From assembly GCA_900556615.1 (NCBI GenBank), contig USPP01000095.1, positions 1 to 6,450 on the forward strand: a DNA stretch of 6,450 bases. The letters run 5' to 3'. The position numbers and the translations under genes were made by a program. This stretch comes from an uncultured Eubacteriales bacterium. Lineage in GTDB: Bacteria > Bacillota > Clostridia > Oscillospirales > CAG-272. Positions 1 to 6,097 of this stretch are shown here, piece after piece (position 1 is the first letter of the stretch; every line of letters starts with the position of its first letter). The notes under the pieces were generated by a model. The model was not told where the DNA came from. It saw only the letters and a list, made by a program, of their open reading frames with translations, and did no database searches.

Positions 1-1
1 T

Positions 2-64
2 GACGAGGAACAGCACGAGTGTAATCTTTTCCGCGCAGAAAAGGAGCTTGATAAAAATGCCTAA
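2..64 (+). CDS. 3' end of an upstream gene, probably the NfnA/PyrK-like sulfide/dihydroorotate dehydrogenase-type FAD/NAD-binding subunit
   Basis: Frame 2 is open from the window edge to a TAA at 62-64 and encodes 20 residues containing the string HECN, charged and lysine/glutamate-rich. Only this C-terminal tail is visible. The tail alone cannot prove the family. The assignment rests mainly on context: in Clostridia the gene directly before gltA/nfnB is usually the small FAD/NAD-binding subunit, and a tail carrying a conserved Cys near the end is compatible with that. Its stop overlaps the next gene's ATG (57) by 8 bases, the kind of overlap seen between translationally coupled subunits. That the frame is coding is fairly likely; the product name is inference. 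Confidence 0.55.
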   Translation, partial: DEEQHECNLFRAEKELDKNA

Positions 65-1442
65 TATGCAGAATACAAAGACACCAATGAAAGAGCAGTC
101 ACCGGAAATCAGAAAGAACAATTGGCTTGAGGTTGCCTGCGGATATACACCTGAAGAAGCAATAAACGAGGCGCAGCGATGTCTTAATTGCAGAAACAAG
201 CCCTGTGTGAGCGGTTGTCCTGTGCAGGTAAATATTCCTGACTTCATCTCTCATGCAGCAAAAGGAGACTTTGAGGGAGCTTATGAAATAATCAAGGAAA
301 CCAATGCTTTGCCGGCAGTTTGCGGAAGAGTTTGTCCTCAGGAATCGCAATGCGAAAGCAAATGTGTTCGCGGTATAAAGGGAGAAAGTGTTGGAATTGG
401 AAGACTCGAGCGTTTTTGTGCCGACTATTGCTCGGATAAACGTTCTGTTTTCGAAAAAGCACCTTCTAAGGGGAAAAAGGTTGCCATTGTCGGTTCCGGA
501 CCTTCCGGTCTTACCTGTGCTGCCGATCTTGCTAAAAGAGGGTATGAAGTAACTGTTTTCGAAGCTCTTCATACAGCGGGCGGTGTACTTGTTTATGGCA
601 TTCCCGAATTCAGACTCCCGAAGTCCATTGTCAGTGACGAGGTCGGAGAACTTAAAAAGCTCGGAGTTAAAATAGAGACTGATGTCGTTGTCGGACGCAC
701 AGAAACGGTTGATGAGCTTTTTGAGAACGGATATGAGGCTGTATTTATCGGAAGCGGAGCCGGACTTCCGAGATTTATGGGAATACCCGGAGAAGACGGT
801 AACGGCGTATATTCCGCTAATGAATTTTTAACACGAATTAATCTTATGAAGGCATACCGCGACGACTATGCTACGCCGATAAAGCATCATAAAAAAGTGG
901 CGGTCGTAGGCGGAGGCAACGTGGCGATGGATGCTGCAAGGTGTGCGGCAAGACTTGGCGCGGAGAAGGTATATATTGTTTACAGACGCGGAGAAAGCGA
1001 GCTTCCAGCTCGCCGCGAGGAAGTACATCATGCAAAAGAAGAGGGAATTGAGTTCCGGCTTCTTACCAATCCTACCGCAATCAATACCGATGAAAAGGGA
1101 AATGTTTCTTCCATAACCTGTATCAGAATGGAACTTGGGGAACCGGACGCTTCAGGACGCAGACGTCCTGTCGAAATTCCTGAATCTGAATTTGATATAG
1201 AGGTTGATGCTGTTATCATAGCGGTAGGTACCGCCCCCAATCCCCTTATTCGAATGACAACAAAGGGACTTGATACCAATCGTCACGGCTGTATAGTAAC
1301 GGCAGAGGATGGCGTTACTACCACAAGAAATGGCGTATATGCCGGCGGAGATGCTGTTACCGGGGCGGCTACCGTTATTTTAGCAATGGGTGCCGGACGG
1401 ACGGCAGCTCAGAAAATCGATGAATTTCTTTCCGGGAAATAA
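57..1442 (+). CDS. gltA: NADPH-dependent glutamate synthase-type iron-sulfur flavoprotein (GltA / NfnB large subunit)
   Basis: The 461-residue product is full length for the GltA/GltD/NfnB family. Eight cysteines near the N-terminus (about residues 42, 45, 50, 54, 89, 93, 99, 103) are placed to bind two [4Fe-4S] clusters. A FAD-binding Rossmann motif GSGPSG lies at about 146-151, followed by the GGVLVYGIPEFRLPK signature. An NADPH-binding GGGNVAMD is at about 285-292 with the downstream RRGESELPARREE, and the C-terminal FAD motif GGDAVTGAATVILAMGAGR is at about 430-448. The family moves electrons between NADPH, FAD and the clusters. Paired with a PyrK-like subunit it forms NfnAB, the electron-bifurcating ferredoxin/NADH/NADP+ transhydrogenase of the cytosol; the name glutamate synthase is inherited from homology to GltD. 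ATG at 57 is preferred over the in-frame TTG at 48 because AAGGAG at 41-46 is 10 bases from the ATG and only 1 from the TTG. Which of the two activities applies cannot be settled here. Confidence 0.93.
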   Translation: MPNMQNTKTPMKEQSPEIRKNNWLEVACGYTPEEAINEAQRCLNCRNKPCVSGCPVQVNIPDFISHAAKGDFEGAYEIIKETNALPAVCGRVCPQESQCESKCVRGIKGESVGIGRLERFCADYCSDKRSVFEKAPSKGKKVAIVGSGPSGLTCAADLAKRGYEVTVFEALHTAGGVLVYGIPEFRLPKSIVSDEVGELKKLGVKIETDVVVGRTETVDELFENGYEAVFIGSGAGLPRFMGIPGEDGNGVYSANEFLTRINLMKAYRDDYATPIKHHKKVAVVGGGNVAMDAARCAARLGAEKVYIVYRRGESELPARREEVHHAKEEGIEFRLLTNPTAINTDEKGNVSSITCIRMELGEPDASGRRRPVEIPESEFDIEVDAVIIAVGTAPNPLIRMTTKGLDTNRHGCIVTAEDGVTTTRNGVYAGGDAVTGAATVILAMGAGRTAAQKIDEFLSGK

Positions 1443-1510
1443 TGCTAATCAGGTATTTTCATTATATTGAGTAAGATATTTCTTGTTGAATCTGAAAGGA
1501 CTTTTATCTA

Positions 1511-2467
1511 TTGAAAATCACGGTAATCGGTTGCGGAAGATGGGGCTCGTTTATTGCCTATTATCTTGATACGCTCGGGCACAGTGTGACTTTATACGGA
1601 AGGGAAGGCTCTGAACATCTGAGGGCCTTCCTTGAGACGCGCACAAACGGTCTGCTTACTCTCGGGGAAAAAATTCATATAACATCAGATATTGCACTCG
1701 CGGTTCAATCGGATATCATTGTTATTTCCATTGATTCGCAAGGCTTGCGTTCTCTGTGCCTTCAGCTTGCCGAACTCAGACTTGAGAAAAAATTTATAGT
1801 TCTTTGCATGAAAGGTCTTGAAATTGGCACAGGGTGTCGTTTGTCTGAGATAGTCAAACAGACCTTATCCTCCTCCAATAAAACAGCAGTGTGGATAGGC
1901 CCCGGACATGTTCAGGAATTTCTTCGCGGAATACCGAACTGCATGGTGATAGACAGCGAAGATGAACAGACAAAATATATGCTTGTTAAAGAGTTTTCAA
2001 GTAAGGTAATCCGTTTTTATTACGGTACTGATCTGATTGGGAATGAAATCGGTGCCGCTGCAAAAAATGTAATCGGGATTGCAGCGGGAATGCTTGACGG
2101 TCTCTCTCTCGGTTCACTGAAGGGAGCTCTTATGTCCAGAGGTACGCGGGAGATTTCAAGATTGATTAAAACAATGGGCGGCAATGAGCTTTCGGCATAT
2201 GGACTTTGCCATCTTGGAGATTATGAAGCCACTGTTTTCTCCGAATTTTCGCATAACCGCCAATATGGAGAATTTTTTGTAAAAAATCAGCCTTATTCAA
2301 AGCTTGCCGAGGGATATTATACGGTAAAAGCTATTACTTCTCTTGCAGAATCTCATAATGTTGAACTTCCAATCTGCGAAGCGGTATATAGTGTGTTATA
2401 TGAAAAGGCTCCGCCTTCTGAAGCCCTCCAAGCTCTTTTTATGCGAAGCCTGAAACTTGAATTTTAA
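1511..2467 (+). CDS. gpsA: divergent NAD(P)H-dependent glycerol-3-phosphate dehydrogenase (GpsA-like)
   Basis: The 318-residue protein is close to GpsA length (about 330). It starts with the dinucleotide-binding motif GCGRWG (residues 7-12), with the tryptophan typical of GpsA. The family motifs follow in order: MKGLE at 100-104 in place of the usual SKG, GPGHVQEFLRGIPN at 130-143 in place of GPSFAEE..GLPT, the AAKNVIGIAAG helix with probable catalytic Lys185, SRG at 209-211, LGDYEAT at 235-241 and HNRQYG at 248-253. GpsA reduces dihydroxyacetone phosphate to sn-glycerol-3-phosphate for phospholipid synthesis in the cytosol. The start is TTG: GAAAGGA at 1494-1500 lies 10 bases upstream and the first in-frame ATG is at codon 100. 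Several loops (GPGHVQEF, LCHLGDY) differ from the standard enzyme, so it may be a paralogue with altered substrate preference. It lies 68 bases after gltA with no terminator seen, and 15 bases before the next gene's preferred start. Confidence 0.85.
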   Translation: MKITVIGCGRWGSFIAYYLDTLGHSVTLYGREGSEHLRAFLETRTNGLLTLGEKIHITSDIALAVQSDIIVISIDSQGLRSLCLQLAELRLEKKFIVLCMKGLEIGTGCRLSEIVKQTLSSSNKTAVWIGPGHVQEFLRGIPNCMVIDSEDEQTKYMLVKEFSSKVIRFYYGTDLIGNEIGAAAKNVIGIAAGMLDGLSLGSLKGALMSRGTREISRLIKTMGGNELSAYGLCHLGDYEATVFSEFSHNRQYGEFFVKNQPYSKLAEGYYTVKAITSLAESHNVELPICEAVYSVLYEKAPPSEALQALFMRSLKLEF

Positions 2468-2482
2468 TTTTCGGTGTCGGTT

Positions 2483-3532
2483 ATGAATGCTTTATTTTAC
2501 GATATTTTAATTTCCCATGCTGCTATGTATCCGGATATGCAGCCGCAAGACTTTTGCAAACTTGCTTTTCAGAATGAATTCGGATGCGGTCATCTCATAA
2601 AGGAAAAAGACGCCGCATATTCTTATTTGCTTGAAGAGCTTGAAAACACCAGACAGAACGATAATATCCCTGTATCTGTTAATATAGGAGGCGGATGGGC
2701 GCGCCTTAATCTTTCCGCAGTAAAAAATGTTCTTCCGCCTGAGATCATCTTCCGTATCTTCGAAATGAGTTGTATCCCATCGGGAAATATAGATAGCTTC
2801 AAAAACAAGTTGTCATTGATTGTAAAGGCAGCAAGGATGGGAATAATAAATTTCGATGCGGACGCTCTGGAAGCTTATTTTTCTTCTTTTGATATCGGAT
2901 CGTTGCCTGCACATTCAGGTATCTATAAAGAAAAATATGGAGCGTCATATCGTGTAATCCGTTCAGAACTTATACCGCTGATTCCAATCTGTACCGCGAT
3001 AAACAAATCAATTTCTGACAACAGGAAAATCTGTATGGCAATTGACGGCAGAGCAGCATCCGGGAAAACAACAATGGCAAAATATCTTTCGCAGATTTTC
3101 GAAGCTGATGTTATTCATATGGATGATTTTTTTCTTCCAAAAGAAAGAAAAACTCCCGAACGGCTCCGAATTCCGGGAGGAAATATCGATAGTGAGAGAT
3201 TTTTCTCGGAAGTATATGAGCATCTTCATGACGACTGCATAGTATATAATGTCTTTGACTGTGGTTTACAGAAGCTTTCCCAAAGAATATCGCTTAAGCG
3301 TAAAAGTCTTTTGATTGTTGAAGGAGTATATTCTCTTCTTCCGATTTTTCGTGATAAATACGATATAAAAATATTTGCTGATACGAATTCTCTTTCACAA
3401 AAAGAGCGTATTTTGAGAAAAGGCGGTACAACGCTTTATGAACGGTATGTTTCAGAATGGCTCCCGCTTGAAGAAATTTATTTTCGGGTTCTCAATCCGA
3501 GCAGTATCTGTGATATAAAGCTTTGTACCTGA
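2483..3532 (+). CDS. two-domain protein: uncharacterised N-terminal domain plus uridine kinase-like P-loop domain
   Basis: The 349-residue product has two parts. Residues 1 to about 170 have no function I recognise; conserved-looking stretches are NEFGCGHLI (31-39), IGGGWARLNL (68-77) and HSGIYKEKYGASYRVIRSE (144-162). From about 183 it is a nucleoside/uridine kinase-type P-loop fold: Walker A GRAASGKT (189-196), HMDDFFLP (212-219) at the position of the acidic substrate/Mg2+ motif, RIPGGNIDSERF (229-240), IVEGVYS (278-284) as the Walker B-like strand, and WLPLEEIYF (326-334) near the end. Such domains transfer phosphate from ATP to a nucleoside or related small molecule; the true substrate is unknown. 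The domain is shorter than Udk (about 210 residues). ATG 2483 is preferred over an in-frame GTG at 2474 because GGTG at 2473-2476 can act as a weak ribosome binding site for it. It is probably co-transcribed with the gpsA-like gene. Confidence 0.82.
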   Translation: MNALFYDILISHAAMYPDMQPQDFCKLAFQNEFGCGHLIKEKDAAYSYLLEELENTRQNDNIPVSVNIGGGWARLNLSAVKNVLPPEIIFRIFEMSCIPSGNIDSFKNKLSLIVKAARMGIINFDADALEAYFSSFDIGSLPAHSGIYKEKYGASYRVIRSELIPLIPICTAINKSISDNRKICMAIDGRAASGKTTMAKYLSQIFEADVIHMDDFFLPKERKTPERLRIPGGNIDSERFFSEVYEHLHDDCIVYNVFDCGLQKLSQRISLKRKSLLIVEGVYSLLPIFRDKYDIKIFADTNSLSQKERILRKGGTTLYERYVSEWLPLEEIYFRVLNPSSICDIKLCT

Positions 3533-3550
3533 CGAAAAAAGAGGCTAAAT

Positions 3551-3578
3551 TTCACTTTCCTTAACTTCATTTTATACT
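3551..3578 (+). promoter_or_regulatory. possible sigma-A promoter for the phosphodiesterase gene
   Basis: In the 71-base gap after the kinase fusion, TTCACT (3551-3556, 4/6 match to TTGACA) is followed after 16 bases by TATACT (3573-3578, 5/6 match to TATAAT). The predicted start of transcription would fall just before the ribosome binding site, giving a very short leader. The stretch is AT-rich, so a chance match is possible, and read-through from the upstream genes is equally plausible because no terminator is visible. Confidence 0.35.
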
Positions 3579-3603
3579 TTTTTTAATTTAGAAAGGATTG
3601 ATT

Positions 3604-4329
3604 ATGGATACCATAAAGATAGCAGATAAAAATCATTGCCGTATGATCGCTCACAGAGGTCTCAGTTATATTGAATGTGAAAATTCTATGCCGTCATTTG
3701 TTGCCGCTGCTAATCGCTCGTATTTCGGAATAGAAACGGATGTACATGTTACTTCCGACGGTAAATATGTAATTATCCATGATGATTCTACCGGACGTGT
3801 TGCGGCAGGCAAAGATCTCTCTGTTGAGGGAAATACCTTTGATACCCTCAGAAATGTTTTTCTCTCCGATAAAAACGGACTTACGGGAAGAACTGATCTG
3901 CGTATTCCTTCGCTCTCAGAATATATAACGGTATGTCATAGATATGAAAAGACAGGGGTGTTAGAGCTTAAGAATCGCATGTCTCCGGAAAATATTTCTG
4001 AAATTGTACGGATTATTTCAGAGGCTGCTTATCTTGAAAACATAATTTTTATTTCTTTTGATCTTGACAATATGATAGAGCTGCGCAGATTACTTCCGGA
4101 GCAAAAACTTCAATGGCTGACGGGAGCTTATAATTCCAATATTCATGATAAACTGAAAAAACACAGGCTTGATTTCGATGTATACTATAAGGTTTTGAAT
4201 AAAGAAATCGTTGAATCGCTTCATAATGACGGGATAGAAGTAAATTGCTGGACTTGTGATGATTCGGAAGCGGCGATGCAACTTATTCACATGGGGGTAG
4301 ATTATATTACAACCAATATGCTTGAATAA
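3604..4329 (+). CDS. glycerophosphodiester phosphodiesterase family protein (GDPD)
   Basis: The 241-residue protein matches the short cytoplasmic GDPD class and has no signal peptide or membrane segment. It opens with AHRG (His17, Arg18 as catalytic/phosphate residues), then ECENSMPSF in place of the usual PENT..AF, IETDVH with metal-binding Glu44 and Asp46, and HDDSTGR with second catalytic His59. LELK at about 120-123 supplies the third metal-ligand Glu121 and Lys123, and VNCWTCDD around Trp216 matches the conserved C-terminal VN.WTVN/D strand. The family hydrolyses glycerophosphodiesters such as glycerophosphocholine or glycerophosphoethanolamine to sn-glycerol-3-phosphate and an alcohol. 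ATG 3604 has GAAAGGA at 3591-3597, 6 bases upstream; an in-frame TTG at 3598 is too close to that site. With the gpsA-like gene upstream, this suggests shared glycerol-3-phosphate metabolism. Substrate range cannot be read from sequence. Confidence 0.92.
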   Translation: MDTIKIADKNHCRMIAHRGLSYIECENSMPSFVAAANRSYFGIETDVHVTSDGKYVIIHDDSTGRVAAGKDLSVEGNTFDTLRNVFLSDKNGLTGRTDLRIPSLSEYITVCHRYEKTGVLELKNRMSPENISEIVRIISEAAYLENIIFISFDLDNMIELRRLLPEQKLQWLTGAYNSNIHDKLKKHRLDFDVYYKVLNKEIVESLHNDGIEVNCWTCDDSEAAMQLIHMGVDYITTNMLE

Positions 4330-4378
4330 AATTTATTCCTAAAATTATAATACATCAGTCGAATTTAAAAATTAGTGG

Positions 4379-4407
4379 TTTACAAAATTCAATCTGTGTG
4401 CTATAAT
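4379..4407 (+). promoter_or_regulatory. strong extended -10 sigma-A promoter of the mgtE leader
   Basis: TTTACA (4379-4384) and a perfect TATAAT (4402-4407) are separated by 17 bases, and TG at 4399-4400 provides an extended -10 (TGCTATAAT). Transcription should begin near 4413-4415, about 29 bases before the leader ORF and a little over 300 before mgtE. This is the best promoter match in the window and gives mgtE its own transcription unit. No terminator for the preceding phosphodiesterase gene is visible between 4330 and 4378, an AT-rich stretch in which I see nothing else. Confidence 0.8.
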
Positions 4408-4433
4408 ATATTATAGATATTATTAAAAAAGAG

Positions 4434-4519
4434 GTGAGCGGAATGGACGCAGGAAGTAACGGCGGCAGTACAAAATCAGACGTTCGACGAAATATGTTCC
4501 ATATTTACTCCGCTCGCAC
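4434..4519 (+). promoter_or_regulatory. long-range RNA stem enclosing the leader ORF (candidate regulatory structure)
   Basis: AGCGGA at 4437-4442 is complementary to TCCGCT at 4509-4514. After a 2-base bulge, GTG (4434-4436) pairs with CAC (4517-4519). This closed stem would cover most of the leader Shine-Dalgarno and abut its start codon. Inside it, AAATAT (4490-4495) and ATATTT (4501-4506) form a small hairpin with loop GTTCC. A translating ribosome would disrupt the whole structure. The complementarity is read directly; folding in the cell and function are inferred. Confidence 0.45.
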
Positions 4520-4535
4520 AATAGTTGTGTTTTGA
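4443..4535 (+). CDS. 30-codon leader peptide upstream of mgtE (unrecognised)
   Basis: An ATG at 4443 is preceded by GAGGTGA (4431-4437), a 7-base perfect match to the anti-Shine-Dalgarno with 5-base spacing, making it one of the best ribosome binding sites here. It opens a 30-codon frame ending in TGA at 4533-4535. The peptide begins MDAGSNGGSTKSD, is Gly/Ser-rich at first, then has a basic VRRN patch (14-17) and a hydrophobic/aromatic end, FHIYSARTIVVF. It has no proline and no run of one amino acid, so it is neither an amino-acid-biosynthesis leader nor like the Pro-rich MgtL. It sits between a strong promoter and an intrinsic terminator ahead of mgtE, the position of an attenuator leader peptide. 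Translation is well supported by the ribosome binding site. A regulatory role, or sensing of Mg2+, is inference. I do not recognise the peptide family. Confidence 0.65.
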   Translation: MDAGSNGGSTKSDVRRNMFHIYSARTIVVF

Positions 4536-4548
4536 TGCATAAATTGAC

Positions 4549-4597
4549 GCGTGCGGATTAGCCCTTGCTTTCAGCAAGGGCTTCGGCGCGCTTTTTT
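4549..4597 (+). terminator. two-tier intrinsic terminator / probable attenuator before mgtE
   Basis: GCCCTTGC (4561-4568) and GCAAGGGC (4574-4581) form a perfect 8-bp stem with loop TTTCA. An outer stem GCGTGC (4549-4554) with GCGCGC (4586-4591), six pairs including one G-U, closes around it, and six T residues (4592-4597) follow at once. This is a textbook Rho-independent terminator. It starts 13 bases after the leader ORF stop and 130 bases before mgtE, so it would end transcripts from the strong upstream promoter unless relieved. That placement suggests attenuation rather than simple termination of the phosphodiesterase gene, whose stop is about 220 bases earlier. Confidence 0.85.
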
Positions 4598-4628
4598 GTA
4601 CCATGTATCGACTTATCTTCCTACTTAG

Positions 4629-4694
4629 AGAGAGCGATGACGATAAATCATCGCTGTCTGATTCTTTTCTCGGCGAAAAATTTTACTTTTGCCG
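4629..4694 (+). other. two hairpins between the attenuator and the mgtE ribosome binding site
   Basis: The first hairpin has a perfect 8-bp stem, AGCGATGA (4633-4640) with TCATCGCT (4648-4655), loop CGATAAA, extended by AGA/TCT (4629-4631 with 4657-4659) after a G-G mismatch. The downstream sequence is pyrimidine-rich but not a clean T run, so it is a poor terminator. The second pairs CGGC (4671-4674) with GCCG (4691-4694) and then AAAA with TTTT past a bulged G, ending about 20 bases before the mgtE Shine-Dalgarno. They may stabilise the message or tune access to the start site. No gene is seen in 4598-4726. Confidence 0.4.
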
Positions 4695-4714
4695 TGTATT
4701 ATTATTAAAAGGCA

Positions 4715-4721
4715 TGGAGGT
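4715..4721 (+). promoter_or_regulatory. mgtE ribosome binding site
   Basis: TGGAGGT lies 5-6 bases upstream of the ATG at 4727, close to ideal, and fixes this start. It is single-stranded in the hairpins I can draw, so the leader control, if any, more likely acts on transcription than by hiding this site. Confidence 0.8.
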
Positions 4722-4726
4722 CAAAC

Positions 4727-6097
4727 ATGGAAAATCAAAACACATTAGCTGTTGATGAGGCACTTGAACTTGCCGAATGCAAAAAGTATTTTGAACTCAG
4801 AAAATTGCTTCTTGAAGCAGAGCCGGCTGATATAGCTCAGCTTTTTGAGAAGTTTACTCCCGAACAGTCGTCTATTATTTTCAGAATCCTTCCAAAAGAG
4901 CTTGCGGCAGAAGTGTTTGTAGAGATGGATTCTGAGATGCAGGAGTTTCTTATCAATTCCTTTACGGACAATGAGCTTAAGCTTATACTTGACGAGATGT
5001 ATCTTGACGATACCGTCGATATTATTGAAGAAATGCCGGCGATTGTTGTTACAAGAATACTTACCAATTCAACACCTGAAACACGAATTACAATCAATCA
5101 GCTTCTCGCTTATCCTAAGGATAGTGCTGGAAGCATAATGACAACCGAATTTATATCACTCAATCCGGCAATGAAGGTTTCTGAAGCATTTTCTCATATC
5201 AGAAAGGTAGGAATCGACAGCGAAACGATATATACCTGTTATATTACCAAAAATCGTAAGCTTATGGGTGTTGTCACTGTAAGAACATTGTTGCTCTCTG
5301 ATCCCGATGCTCTGATATCGGATGTAATGACATCAAATGTAGTTTCTGTCACTACAATTGACGATAAAGAAGAAGTTGCTGTGATTTTCAAAAAATACGA
5401 TTATTTAGCCTTACCGGTTGTTGACAAAGAGACACGACTTGTCGGTATTATTACAGTTGATGACGCAATTGACGTTATCAGCGCTGAGGATGAAGAAGAT
5501 TTTACAAAAATGGCGGCTATTACTCCCTCGGATCGTCCGTATCTAAAAACTTCTCCATTTAAAATATGGAAGTCAAGAATTCCGTGGTTGCTTCTTCTTA
5601 TGATTTCAGCAACTTTTACGGGAATTATAATTTCTTCTTTTGAAAATGCCCTTGCAGCACAGGTTTTGTTGACAGCATTTATTCCTATGCTTATGGATAG
5701 CGGAGGAAATGCTGGAAGCCAGGCCTCAGTAACGATTATCCGTGGAATTTCTCTTGGTGAGATTGATTTTACAGATATATTTAAAGTTGTCTGGAAGGAA
5801 TTCCGCGTCTCAATTCTCTGCGGAATTTCACTTGCCGTTGCAACGTTTGCAAAAATTTTTCTTGTAGATAAATTAATTATGGGTAATGAAATTACGATTT
5901 CAATCGCATTAGTCGTGTGTATCACTCTTGCGCTTACCGTAATTTGCGCCAAAATTATCGGATGTATTATGCCTTTGCTGGCCAAAAAGCTTGGCTTTGA
6001 TCCGGCGGTTATGGCAAGTCCTTTTATTACCACGACCGTGGATGCGATTTCATTGCTTATATACTTTATGATGGCGTCAGCACTCCTCGGATTATAA
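4727..6097 (+). CDS. mgtE: magnesium transporter/channel MgtE
   Basis: The 456-residue protein has the complete MgtE layout. A cytosolic helical N domain spans about 30-130, ending in the family signature YPKDSAGSIMTTEF (129-142). A CBS pair follows at about 137-255, with VVTVRTLLL and LPVVDKETRLVGIITVDDAIDVI as core strands. The acidic connecting (plug) helix EDEEDFTKMA is at about 254-263. The membrane domain, about 285-456, has five hydrophobic segments near 286-303, 310-324, 362-382, 389-414 and 432-455. The pore motif MDSGGNAGSQASVTIIRG (323-340) and FDPAVMASPFITTTVDAIS (424-442), with the conserved Asp439, are intact. MgtE is an inner-membrane Mg2+ channel whose N and CBS domains bind Mg2+ and close the pore when internal Mg2+ is high. 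It appears to be a single-gene transcription unit with its own promoter, leader ORF and attenuator, and a terminator at the end. Confidence 0.95.
   Translation: MENQNTLAVDEALELAECKKYFELRKLLLEAEPADIAQLFEKFTPEQSSIIFRILPKELAAEVFVEMDSEMQEFLINSFTDNELKLILDEMYLDDTVDIIEEMPAIVVTRILTNSTPETRITINQLLAYPKDSAGSIMTTEFISLNPAMKVSEAFSHIRKVGIDSETIYTCYITKNRKLMGVVTVRTLLLSDPDALISDVMTSNVVSVTTIDDKEEVAVIFKKYDYLALPVVDKETRLVGIITVDDAIDVISAEDEEDFTKMAAITPSDRPYLKTSPFKIWKSRIPWLLLLMISATFTGIIISSFENALAAQVLLTAFIPMLMDSGGNAGSQASVTIIRGISLGEIDFTDIFKVVWKEFRVSILCGISLAVATFAKIFLVDKLIMGNEITISIALVVCITLALTVICAKIIGCIMPLLAKKLGFDPAVMASPFITTTVDAISLLIYFMMASALLGL

Noticed and set aside
48..56. TTG at 48 as start of the gltA/nfnB gene
   Set aside because: Only one base separates it from the AAGGAG ribosome binding site, whereas the ATG at 57 has normal spacing and lies in the stop/start overlap with the upstream gene.
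99..572. Minus-strand open frame opposite the 5' part of gltA
   Set aside because: It is antisense to the iron-sulfur and FAD-binding region with clear family motifs and has no recognisable protein features of its own.
1443..1510. Terminator or promoter between gltA and the gpsA-like gene
   Set aside because: No GC-rich hairpin with a T run is present, and the AT-rich -10-like words lack a properly spaced -35.
4414..4600. M-box (ykoK) or other known riboswitch upstream of mgtE
   Set aside because: GGTGAG at 4434 superficially recalls the start of M-box RNAs, but the following conserved segments and stems are absent, and the region is better explained by a translated leader ORF with a terminator.
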